Below, one piece after another: positions 1-6,020 of a DNA stretch of 10,718 bases; within the stretch, counting starts at the first letter, position 1, and each line of letters starts with the position of its first letter. The position numbers were made by a program, and so were the translations under genes. The DNA is taken from assembly GCA_002320555.1 (NCBI GenBank), contig DCJV01000053.1, forward strand, positions 1-10,718. Direction: 5' to 3'. The stretch is from Ruminococcaceae bacterium UBA1691. Lineage in GTDB: Bacteria > Bacillota > Clostridia > Oscillospirales > Acutalibacteraceae. Under the pieces are notes generated by a model. That model ran no database searches. It saw only the letters and a program-made list of their open reading frames with translations, and was not told where the DNA came from.

Positions 1-446
1 ATCTGTCCGCTTGAAAAGCCGCGGCGTATCAGGACATGGCGTAAAAAACCGCGCCCTGTTTCCACGTTATAAGGAAGAAGCTTAAAATCTGCAAGCAAAT
101 CCCGGATCGTCACGATGATCGCATCCGCCGCCTCATCCTCAATCATGCAGCGGTCGACCGGCACGATCCGATGCGAGCTCGACTGGTAGATGCCGGAAAT
201 AATCCGCCTTTTCCGGTCCAACCCAAAGGCGGCCTGCACCTTATTACGGTAGTGAACGGGATGCTCCATCCCAATGATCGGCTCCACATGGCCAAATTTT
301 CCCATCAGGCCAATCACTCGACGCTCCTTCCAACGCAACTGCTCCTCATACGTTAGATTCTGCAGCTGGCAGCCCCCGCATTTTTTATAAAGCGGACAGG
401 GTGCGAACTCTGCTGCTTCCTGTTTTGCTTCTTTGAAATCCGGCAT
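1..446 (-). CDS. rlmD: 23S rRNA (uracil-C5)-methyltransferase, RlmD/RumA-like, TRAM-less (C-terminus outside window)
   Basis: The first 148 codons are present; the SAM-binding catalytic half lies beyond the left edge. Translation by hand gives a family-typical N-terminus with the 4Fe-4S cluster motif CPLYKKCGGCQLQ (cysteines at residues 17, 23 and 26), then TYEEQL, HYRNKVQAAFG and RHVLIRRGF. TrmA/RlmC/RlmD enzymes methylate C5 of specific uridines in rRNA or tRNA using SAM; the Fe-S motif points to the 23S rRNA branch. Most RlmD proteins carry an N-terminal TRAM domain before the cluster. Here only 16 residues precede the first cysteine, so the TRAM domain is absent. The ATG at 446-444 is chosen because GGAGG lies 5 nt upstream; an in-frame ATG at 458 has no SD. 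It is the last visible gene of the minus-strand run, 116 nt after the phosphoesterase. The exact target uridine cannot be told from this fragment. Confidence 0.85.
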   Translation of the reverse strand, partial: MPDFKEAKQEAAEFAPCPLYKKCGGCQLQNLTYEEQLRWKERRVIGLMGKFGHVEPIIGMEHPVHYRNKVQAAFGLDRKRRIISGIYQSSSHRIVPVDRCMIEDEAADAIIVTIRDLLADFKLLPYNVETGRGFLRHVLIRRGFSSGQ

Positions 447-562
447 AATGCCCTCCATTTGTTTTTGAGCGTTTATCCTTCTCTTCGAGAGCGCGTTGCG
501 ATCTTGCCTGTCTGCAGATCGGAGCGTTTGATAACAATCCCTGAAACAGGCATTCGCTGATG

Positions 563-1666
563 CTATCCTTTCAATTGCCCGCGATACCAGCCGGCCGTGC
601 CGTCTTTTTTTACCAGATAGCCTCTGGAGGTTTCCTGAATGACGGACAGCCTGTCCCCCTGCCGGACCGGCAGGCAATAATCTGTGCAATCATCGCAGCG
701 CGCGTCCTTTCCAAAATTCAGGATGTCTTCATTCGGCACCCAGAGCTTCCGGCCAGTCCGGCGGTGCTCAATGAAAGAGAACTCCTCTTCCCGCGCCAGA
801 ATCCGGATGGCATTGTCCGTAAACAGGATATGGCATGGATTTTCCGATGCCTCCTGTGAATCTAGCGCCGTCCTTACCGGGAAGCCGTCGAAGCTAACAA
901 AGGAAAACTCTTCGGAGCTCTCTGAAGGAATGATCAAAACATTGAGCTGCCCGGTGCGCTTCAGGCTGCAGCCGCCATCGATACTGATGATCTTCTGCTC
1001 TCGACTGATAATCGGATTGGAGCAGTCGATCTGACTGCGATAAAGCGTTACCGGCCAGTGGCCAACCACCACATATTTTGAAAAGCGCAGCCCTTTTTCC
1101 AGAAAGGCGTCGTTTTTCAAATAGGGAAAGGCATCCGTGCCCTCCAACGCGGCAAGGTCATCCGTCGGCAGGCCGCCGTGCACAAAAATAAACCGCTGCG
1201 TTTCAATGATCGTCGGCAGCCCACGTAGAAAGTCGAGTTCCCTTTGAAATGCTTTGCGTATTTTCGGTCGGGCGGAAAAAAGGTCCAGCGGGGTGCGAAT
1301 CCGAATCCCCAGCTCCCCGCACATCTCCGACAGCAGGCAGCCGCCCCAATGACGGATCATATGATCGAAATAGAGATAGAGGGATAGCGCGTCCCCATGC
1401 TCGATCATTTCCAGCCGGTACGCGTCGACATTGCCGATGAGTGGATAAACCGTGTATTCCTCGCACAGCCGCATCACATATCGTAAAACGTCCAGGCTAT
1501 TCGGCCCTTTCTCAATTAGATCGCCTACGATAAAAAGAATATCGTCCTTTGAAAACTTCGCCTTTTCAAGCGCTCCCTTGAGATGATGCAATTGCCCGTG
1601 GATATCACTCATTGCGAGAATGCGCCTTTCGGCGGGGAGGATGAGCCGGTTGATTTTGGTTTTCAT
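563..1666 (-). CDS. Calcineurin-like metallophosphoesterase with C-terminal SH3-like segment
   Basis: A 367-residue probable cytosolic phosphatase with the di-metal phosphoesterase motifs in order: SDIHGQ (D21, H23), GDLIEKG (D49), GNVD (N79), FVHGG (H163), VVGHWP (H203) and IDGG (230-232). The order and GDxxxxG spacing resemble PPP-type Ser/Thr or diadenosine-tetraphosphate phosphatases. The usual GNHE/GNHD triad is GNVD, losing the general-acid histidine of PPP enzymes; Vps29/YfcE-like members also vary here. Residues about 332-366 (LPVRQGDRLSVIQ, GTAGWYRG) look like a bacterial SH3 fold, an unusual fusion for this class. A cysteine cluster (C324, C327, C331) sits just before it. There is no signal peptide. 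The start has AAGGAGAG about 6 nt upstream, overlapping the fur stop codon, so it is probably co-transcribed and coupled with the Fur gene. The substrate is unknown. Confidence 0.85.
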   Translation of the reverse strand: MKTKINRLILPAERRILAMSDIHGQLHHLKGALEKAKFSKDDILFIVGDLIEKGPNSLDVLRYVMRLCEEYTVYPLIGNVDAYRLEMIEHGDALSLYLYFDHMIRHWGGCLLSEMCGELGIRIRTPLDLFSARPKIRKAFQRELDFLRGLPTIIETQRFIFVHGGLPTDDLAALEGTDAFPYLKNDAFLEKGLRFSKYVVVGHWPVTLYRSQIDCSNPIISREQKIISIDGGCSLKRTGQLNVLIIPSESSEEFSFVSFDGFPVRTALDSQEASENPCHILFTDNAIRILAREEEFSFIEHRRTGRKLWVPNEDILNFGKDARCDDCTDYCLPVRQGDRLSVIQETSRGYLVKKDGTAGWYRGQLKG

Positions 1667-1677
1667 ATAGGCTCTCC

Positions 1678-2073
1678 TTATCCTTCCCGCTCGTTTCTCT
1701 CAGCGCAATCCGGGCACAGCCCGAAAAACTCCATCTTATGGCCGGATATCTGGAATCCCGTCTCCCGCACCAGCTGCTCCTCCAGCTGCTCAAACGGGCA
1801 CACGGACAGTGGGACGCTCTTTTTGCACCTCGTACAGGTCAAAAAATGCCGGTGCTCCGCTGCGATCTCATAGCGGGCGACTCCGTCGTCATAGATGCTG
1901 CGCCGCACGAGTCCCGCGTCGACATAAGCGTCTAGGCCGCGGTAAACCGTGGTCAGAGCAAGGTGCGGAAAGGCTTCTGTTACTGCGCCGTAAACCTGCT
2001 CCGCCGTCAGCGGTGACGAAGCTGCGCTCACCACGGAAAGAATTGCCCTGCGCTGCGGCGTTTGCCGCTGCAT
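1678..2073 (-). CDS. Fur-family transcriptional regulator
   Basis: A 131-residue Fur-superfamily metalloregulator (length typical). Residues 1-75 are the winged helix with LTAEQVYGAV, LALTTVYRGLDAYVDAGLV and the wing ending ARYEIA. Residues 76-126 form the dimerisation domain with HRHFLTCTRC and GHKMEFFGLCPDC. The two CxxC pairs (C80/C83 and C120/C123) form the structural zinc site; H74, H76 and H112 are candidate regulatory-metal ligands. The CP at 92-93 and GFxIxGHxxEFFG are common in clostridial Fur-like proteins, so Fur, Zur and PerR cannot be separated on sequence alone. The ATG at 2073 is chosen over an upstream ATG at 2166 because the family starts here and the longer version would run into the YbaK gene. 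A G-rich SD-like stretch (AGGCGGTGG) precedes it. It lies 14 nt after the YbaK stop and 11 nt before the phosphoesterase start. Confidence 0.9.
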   Translation of the reverse strand: MQRQTPQRRAILSVVSAASSPLTAEQVYGAVTEAFPHLALTTVYRGLDAYVDAGLVRRSIYDDGVARYEIAAEHRHFLTCTRCKKSVPLSVCPFEQLEEQLVRETGFQISGHKMEFFGLCPDCAERNEREG

Positions 2074-2087
2074 AACACCACCGCCTT

Positions 2088-2573
2088 TTATATGTTTTCC
2101 TCTTGCCAGCCCTTGCATACGTCGATCCAGCCCTTGCTGGCGGACAGTGTGAATAAAGCGTCGCACGAAAGCTCCACCGCGCTGTTGGAGCTACCAGCCG
2201 CAGGGAATACGGTATCAAACCGCTGGAGTGAGAGATCCGTGTACACCTCGGCTGCCCCCTCCGGCAAAGCAAAGGGGCATACGCCTCCGACGGCGTGCCC
2301 AGTCAATCGCAGCACCTCGTCCGGGGCGAGCATTGTTGCCTTCCTACCGAAGAGATCTTTGAATTTTCGATTATCGATCTTCGCATCCCCCGCCGCCACG
2401 ATCAGGATGCAGGTATCCCCATTGGCAAAGGACAGCGTCTTTGCGATCCGCGCAGGCTCAGTACCAAGCGCCTCGGCCGCCAGTGCCACTGTTGCGCTGG
2501 AGGAATCGAATTCGTGAATCCGGGCCTCCAGGCCGTGTGCCTTTAAAAATTCCCTTACCTGTTCAATCGCCAT
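2088..2573 (-). CDS. YbaK/EbsC-family aminoacyl-tRNA deacylase
   Basis: A 161-residue stand-alone aminoacyl-tRNA editing domain. The family hydrolyses mischarged tRNAs (for example Cys-tRNA-Pro for E. coli YbaK) in the cytosol. Diagnostic stretches are IAKTLSF with the conserved lysine K45, KIDNRKFKDLFG, LTGHAVGGVCPF (90-101), VYTDLSLQRFDTVFPAAG and GSSNSAVELS (127-136). Length and motif order match full-length proteins, with no editing-site gap. No strong SD precedes the ATG (only GCAGAAAAA), so translation may be modest or dependent on the upstream Nudix gene 57 nt away. It sits between the Nudix and Fur genes on the same strand. Exact tRNA specificity (ProX-like or YbaK-like) is not decided. 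Confidence 0.9.
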   Translation of the reverse strand: MAIEQVREFLKAHGLEARIHEFDSSSATVALAAEALGTEPARIAKTLSFANGDTCILIVAAGDAKIDNRKFKDLFGRKATMLAPDEVLRLTGHAVGGVCPFALPEGAAEVYTDLSLQRFDTVFPAAGSSNSAVELSCDALFTLSASKGWIDVCKGWQEENI

Positions 2574-2630
2574 TTTTTCTGCGGATTTCGCGATGAATCC
2601 GTACGCCTTCCTTTCGTGCTACATTTTACT

Positions 2631-3182
2631 TTACGCCTTGATTTCCCCGGCCCGCAGCAGCGCATCGACCTTTAAAACCGCAGCCTGCGTTTTTCCGTCG
2701 CGGATTTTGTTGTCGAGCACCATGCGCACCGCCTGCTCCAGCGGGATCCGCTGCATCGTGAGGAACTCGTCTGCGTCAAGATCCTGTTCTCCAAAGGAAA
2801 GGCTGGACGCAAAATACATGTGGATGATTTCGCCGCAGTAGCCGGGTGTCGGATAGAATTTGCCGATGTCGCGGAAGTCCCGGGCCGTAGCGCCCGTCTC
2901 CTCGCGCAGCTCGCGTTTTCCACTCTCAAGCGGGTCCTCTCCGCGCTCGAGCTTCCCGGCGGGCAACTCGAGCAGCTCCTCTCCATAGGGATAGCGAAAC
3001 TGCCGCACAAATAAAAGCTCATGCTCCGGCGTCAGCGCGGCGACTGTTACGCCGCCAGGATGCTCGACCACCTCGCGCGCGGCCGTTTTTCCATTGGGCA
3101 AAAGAGCGGTATCATTGCGGACATTGATGATACGGCCGGTATAAATCGTATTCTTTTTTAGGGTTTTTTCCGTCAGATTCAT
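2631..3182 (-). CDS. Nudix hydrolase, probable ADP-ribose pyrophosphatase
   Basis: A 183-residue Nudix protein whose Nudix box spans residues 76-98 and fits Gx5Ex7REUxEExGU exactly: G76, E82, R90, E91, E94, E95, G97. Upstream HPGGVTVAALT and FVRQFRYPYGEELLELPAG, and downstream FYPTPGYCGEIIHMYFA, are the signature of the ADP-ribose pyrophosphatase subfamily (B. subtilis NudF-like), which splits ADP-ribose into AMP and ribose 5-phosphate using Mg2+. It is cytosolic. AGAAAGGAAG lies about 5 nt before the ATG. It is the first gene of the minus-strand run. Only about 117 nt separate it from the divergent M14 start, and no convincing promoter was found there for it. Substrate assignment is by family; other dinucleotide substrates are possible. 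Confidence 0.92.
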   Translation of the reverse strand: MNLTEKTLKKNTIYTGRIINVRNDTALLPNGKTAAREVVEHPGGVTVAALTPEHELLFVRQFRYPYGEELLELPAGKLERGEDPLESGKRELREETGATARDFRDIGKFYPTPGYCGEIIHMYFASSLSFGEQDLDADEFLTMQRIPLEQAVRMVLDNKIRDGKTQAAVLKVDALLRAGEIKA

Positions 3183-3242
3183 AGAGCTTCCTTTCTATCA
3201 CCGCAGGCAGGCCGCATCAACACGGGCCACGGGACATATGTA

Positions 3243-3269
3243 TTGTTGAAGAAGGCCGCCAAATATTAT
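3243..3269 (+). promoter_or_regulatory. Weak candidate promoter for the M14 peptidase
   Basis: TTGTTG at 3243-3248 and TATTAT at 3264-3269 are 15 nt apart, a short spacing. If used, transcription would begin near 3276, leaving a 20-25 nt leader carrying the GGAGGA at 3288-3293. This would exclude translation from the TTG at 3243. The match is only moderate. Confidence 0.3.
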
Positions 3270-3287
3270 CGGACGGCTCGATGGACT

Positions 3288-3293
3288 GGAGGA
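3288..3293 (+). promoter_or_regulatory. Shine-Dalgarno site that decides the M14 peptidase start
   Basis: GGAGGA directly abuts the ATG at 3294 (no spacer) but lies 6 nt before the in-frame TTG at 3300, which is ideal spacing. It therefore argues for initiation at TTG 3300 rather than at 3294 or at the far-upstream TTG at 3243, which lacks a clear SD. Confidence 0.6.
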
Positions 3294-3299
3294 ATGACT

Positions 3300-4202
3300 T
3301 TGGATCAAATCGTACGGGCAGTCGCGCCCGATTATGAAACCATGCGCGGCATGCTGGACACGCTGAAGAAACGCTTTCCGAATGCCCGGCTTGGCGTCTG
3401 CGGCAGGAGCTGGGCCGGGCGCTCCATTTACGCGCTCTCAATCGGCCCCAGAGAAAACTCGGTACTCTATGCCGGAGGATTTCACGGGCAGGAATGGCTA
3501 ACACCGCTTTTATTGCTGCGTTTTTTTGAACGCACTGCAACAGCGGTCTGGGAGGGAAAGGAGTTCTCTGCCATCCCGATTCAGGACGTACTGCGCAGGC
3601 GAGGTATGGTGATCATCCCCTGCGTCAATCCGGACGGCGTTCAAATCGCACTGCACGGTGCGCGGGGGGCCGGCTGTTATGAAGGGCTAGCAACGCGCGT
3701 GAGCGGAAATGATTTCAGCCGCTGGAACGCCAATGCGCGCGGAGTGGACATCAACCATAACTTTGATGCCGGCTGGGAGACGCTGCATCAAATGGAGCAA
3801 GAATCCGGTATCACCGGGCCTGCGCCCCGGCAATACGGTGGCGACACGCCCGAAAGTGAACCCGAAACCCAGGCACTGGTTCGTCTGTGCCGAAGCCAAC
3901 CCTTCCGCCACGCGCTGGCCTTTCACAGCCAGGGGGAAGAAATCTTCTGGGAATACGGGGAAAGCACGCCGGAGCGGGGCAGGATGATGGCGAAGATCTT
4001 TTCCGCCTCCAGCGGCTACCGCCTGGTGGAAAACGACGGCCTTGCAAGCCACGGCGGCTTTAAGGATTGGTTTATCTCCGAATTTGGCCGCCCGGCCTTT
4101 ACCTTTGAGATCGGCAAAGGGGAAAATCCCCTTCCTCTGAGCGACTTTGAGCAAATTTATGAAAAGCTGGAGGAAACGCTCCTGCTCGCCGCGCTGATGT
4201 GA
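3300..4202 (+). CDS. M14-family zinc carboxypeptidase, gamma-D-Glu-Dap endopeptidase type
   Basis: About 300 residues, cytosolic (no signal peptide). Zinc ligands are visible as HGQEW (positions about 62 and 65 from the chosen start) and the third histidine in LAFHSQG (about 209); the catalytic glutamate is in FTFEIGKGENP (about 270). GRSWAGRSIYALSIG, IIPCVNPDGV and RGVDINHNFDAGW match Firmicutes proteins annotated as gamma-D-glutamyl-meso-diaminopimelate peptidase I, which cut muropeptide stems during peptidoglycan recycling or sporulation. In pancreatic carboxypeptidase A the equivalent of DINHNF carries an arginine that binds a free C-terminal carboxylate; here it is histidine, fitting a different substrate. 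The start is set by GGAGGA (see that entry). The reading frame stays open upstream to a TTG at 3243, but those residues look unlike the family. It stands alone, divergent from the Nudix gene. Confidence 0.88.
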   Translation: MDQIVRAVAPDYETMRGMLDTLKKRFPNARLGVCGRSWAGRSIYALSIGPRENSVLYAGGFHGQEWLTPLLLLRFFERTATAVWEGKEFSAIPIQDVLRRRGMVIIPCVNPDGVQIALHGARGAGCYEGLATRVSGNDFSRWNANARGVDINHNFDAGWETLHQMEQESGITGPAPRQYGGDTPESEPETQALVRLCRSQPFRHALAFHSQGEEIFWEYGESTPERGRMMAKIFSASSGYRLVENDGLASHGGFKDWFISEFGRPAFTFEIGKGENPLPLSDFEQIYEKLEETLLLAALM

Positions 4203-4232
4203 AACGCCTTCTAATACGAATATTATAACACA

Positions 4233-4254
4233 TTCTGTGGATTCGTCCACAGAA
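4233..4254. repeat. Perfect 9-bp hairpin with TTCG loop downstream of the M14 gene
   Basis: TTCTGTGGA (4233-4241), loop TTCG, then TCCACAGAA (4246-4254). It lies 30 nt after the M14 stop but is followed by AAATAAG rather than a T-run, so it is not a canonical terminator for plus-strand transcription. It may protect the 3' end of the message or act together with the adjacent stem at 4256-4288. Confidence 0.55.
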
Positions 4255-4255
4255 A

Positions 4256-4288
4256 ATAAGACGCGCCGGGCCTTCCGGTGCGTCTTAT
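4256..4288 (-). terminator. Rho-independent terminator of the ADH / SdpI-like unit, possibly bidirectional
   Basis: A 14-bp stem (4256-4269 with 4275-4288, one G-T pair) with a 5-nt loop. Read on the minus strand it begins 3 nt after the SdpI-like stop codon and ends in CTTATTTTC, a U-tract. Read on the plus strand the tail is only TCTTATCC, so it may serve the convergent M14 gene less efficiently. Confidence 0.85.
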
Positions 4289-4291
4289 CCG

Positions 4292-4642
4292 TCATCCCGA
4301 GCTTCGGGGGAACTTTTTTCGCAGCAGATATCGGGGTAGCAGCACGACCGCTAGCGCCCAAAGCAGGCAGATGCAGCAATAGAGCAATGCCATGCGCCAC
4401 ACGGAAAGCCGAAAAAACAGGCATGCCGCCGGAAACGCGACGAACGCGAGCAACCCGCCGAAGAGGCTCGCTTTTCCGGCGCAAACATTGGCATAATTCC
4501 ACTGCGCCTCTCCCTGCATGGCTTCCATAGCGTGGTAGCCGATGCGCATGTTCGGGAAAACGGAATGCTTTTTCCAAAGGAACAGGCCAAGCGCCAGAGA
4601 CAATAGGGCGGAAAACCCATAAAGAAAATAGATGGCAAGCAT
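4292..4642 (-). CDS. SdpI/YfhL-like integral membrane protein
   Basis: A 116-residue protein with three predicted membrane helices (about 3-22, 57-78, 82-104) and a basic C-terminus. Between helices 1 and 2 the loop NMRIGYHAMEAMQGEAQWNYAN carries the SdpI-family pattern (N31, I34-G35-Y36, W48, A51-N52). SdpI gives immunity to the SdpC toxin in B. subtilis, but most homologues have no known toxin partner, so a general envelope role is as likely. H37 occupies the position that is usually arginine after GY. AAAGGAAGAG precedes the ATG by about 6 nt. It follows the alcohol dehydrogenase by 26 nt and ends at a strong terminator, so the two are very probably one transcript. No sdpC-like toxin gene is in the window. 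Confidence 0.7.
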   Translation of the reverse strand: MLAIYFLYGFSALLSLALGLFLWKKHSVFPNMRIGYHAMEAMQGEAQWNYANVCAGKASLFGGLLAFVAFPAACLFFRLSVWRMALLYCCICLLWALAVVLLPRYLLRKKFPRSSG

Positions 4643-4668
4643 GAATCTCTTCCTTTATCCAACCGTGC

Positions 4669-5838
4669 TCAGCAAAATGCGTCCGAAAGAATCTCGAGCA
4701 CGTCGCTGTCGCTGACCGAAACTGGGTCGGCCTCAAACAATCCACCCATCGTTTCCCTCGCGTTGCGCGTAAGGGCTGGGAATTCCTCCGGCGATATGCC
4801 GAAGGAGGAGAGTGCAAGCCCATCCACGCTGCATTCCTTTTGCAGCGCATCCAGCGCAGTCAGAAAATCCTCCGGCTTCTCCGCGCCTGCCTTACCGAGC
4901 GCTCGAGCCATCGCGGTCATACGATTTTGGCATACGCCGAGCTGGATCAGCTTCCGGTAATATGCCTTGCTGATTGCGATCAGCGCGGCGCCGTGCGGGA
5001 GTTTGGGGTGGAAAGCGCTCATTGCATGGGCAATCGAATGCTCAGAGATGCAGCCGGACAGAGATTCGACCATGCCGGAGAGCGTGTTCGCCAGCGCAAC
5101 GTCCGCACGCGCCTCCAGGTCTGCACCGTCCCGAACCGCATGCGGCAGGCTCTTTCCGACAAGCCGGATCGCCTCCAGCGCAAGCAGATCACTGATTGGG
5201 CTAGCCGTCCGGTTCAGATAGCCCTCTGTGCTGTGGAACAGCGCGTCAAATCCCTGATAGGCGGTGAGCCGCGCAGGAACGGATACCATCAGCTCCGGGT
5301 CGACGACAGAGAGGACGGGAAAGGTCTTCTCATATCCGAAGCCGATCTTCTCCTGTGTTTCCTCATTGGTTATCACCGTCCACGGATCGGCCTCTGTGCC
5401 GGTTCCGGCTGTCGTCGTAATCGCAACGATCGGAAGCGGTTCATTCGGCACGGCCTTTCCCTTCCCGGTGCCGCCGGAAATGTAATCCCAGTAGTCGCCC
5501 GGATTCCCCGCCATCACGGCGATAGCCTTTGCAGCATCGATGCTGCTTCCGCCGCCCAGGCCCACGACGAAGTCACAGCCCTGTTCGCGGCAGAGCGCCG
5601 TGCCCGCCATCACCTCATCCTTCGTCGGATTCGGCGTAATCCGGTCATATATGACGGCCTGCGCGCCCGCGCGGGCGAGCTGCTCCCTCACACGGTCAAG
5701 ATAGCCGAATCTTTTGACGGACTGGCCTGCCGAGGTCACGAGCAGCGCTTTTTTCCCGGGCAGCGCGCAATCGCCCAGCTCGGACAGGCAGCCCGCTCCA
5801 AAGAGCAGTCTTGTCGGCAGATAAAAACCATACGACAT
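4669..5838 (-). CDS. Iron-containing alcohol dehydrogenase (butanol-dehydrogenase type)
   Basis: A 389-residue group III (Fe-ADH) oxidoreductase, full length. It has YLPTRLLFGAG at the start, ITPNPTKDEV, the nucleotide-binding GLGGGSSIDAAKA (93-105), ITTTAGTGTEADPW, and the metal ligands D198, H202, H267 and H282 (in FDALFHSTEGYL and EHSIAHAM...LPHGAAL). H271 matches the extra conserved histidine of FucO-like enzymes. It would interconvert an alcohol and an aldehyde with NAD(P)H in the cytosol; the substrate is not predictable. GAAAGAAGGG precedes the ATG. A strong promoter lies 48-76 nt upstream. It leads a two-gene unit with the SdpI-like gene. Confidence 0.93.
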   Translation of the reverse strand: MSYGFYLPTRLLFGAGCLSELGDCALPGKKALLVTSAGQSVKRFGYLDRVREQLARAGAQAVIYDRITPNPTKDEVMAGTALCREQGCDFVVGLGGGSSIDAAKAIAVMAGNPGDYWDYISGGTGKGKAVPNEPLPIVAITTTAGTGTEADPWTVITNEETQEKIGFGYEKTFPVLSVVDPELMVSVPARLTAYQGFDALFHSTEGYLNRTASPISDLLALEAIRLVGKSLPHAVRDGADLEARADVALANTLSGMVESLSGCISEHSIAHAMSAFHPKLPHGAALIAISKAYYRKLIQLGVCQNRMTAMARALGKAGAEKPEDFLTALDALQKECSVDGLALSSFGISPEEFPALTRNARETMGGLFEADPVSVSDSDVLEILSDAFC

Positions 5839-5860
5839 CTGAAAAACCCTTCTTTCTCCA

Positions 5861-5876
5861 CAGTGGTTGCAGTGGT
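5861..5876 (-). repeat. Direct repeat in the ADH leader, candidate operator
   Basis: Two copies of CAGTGGT (plus strand 5861-5867 and 5870-5876; ACCACTG on the transcript), 9 bp apart, just downstream of the expected ADH transcription start near 5879. The first copy overlaps the near-palindrome CCACAGTGG at 5858-5866. Position and spacing would suit a repressor, but the match could be chance. Confidence 0.35.
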
Positions 5877-5885
5877 ATATAGCGC

Positions 5886-5914
5886 AATATAACGCAGCCC
5901 TCCCGAAAAGTCAA
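5886..5914 (-). promoter_or_regulatory. Sigma-A promoter of the alcohol dehydrogenase unit
   Basis: On the minus strand, TTGACT (5914-5909), a 17-nt spacer and TATATT (5891-5886). Start of transcription is expected near 5879, giving a leader of about 40 nt. The -10 box lies inside an imperfect 16-bp palindrome, TATATTGCGCTATATA (5877-5892), with one mismatched pair of positions. Confidence 0.75.
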
Positions 5915-6020
5915 GCTTCGGAAAGGCTGTAGCCAACATATTCATTACCATATGCCCGTTCACGCTGGTTTATTCTCCATCGGCGCGCTTCTTTTAAATT
6001 TCATTCGCTGCCCGTACGAG

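Noticed and set aside
473..553. 26-codon minus-strand frame with ATG between the phosphoesterase and rlmD genes
   Set aside because: There is no good SD, no recognisable features and it fills a 116-nt gap by chance; no independent support for a small protein.
4211..4231. TATAAT-like sequence on the minus strand after the M14 gene
   Set aside because: It lacks a -35 partner and would only drive antisense transcription into the M14 gene.
3687..4850. 387-codon minus-strand open frame
   Set aside because: It runs antisense through the M14 peptidase, across a strong terminator and through the SdpI-like gene in another frame; its translation shows no family features.
4840..5892. 350-codon plus-strand open frame
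   Set aside because: It is wholly antisense to the alcohol dehydrogenase, has no recognisable domain, and arises from the GC-rich codon pattern of the real gene.
5915..6020. Search for a terminator between the DUF4097 gene and the ADH promoter
   Set aside because: Only a 3-4 bp stem (GGCT/AGCC) was found near 5922-5931; too weak to call. Read-through from the DUF4097 unit into ADH is possible.
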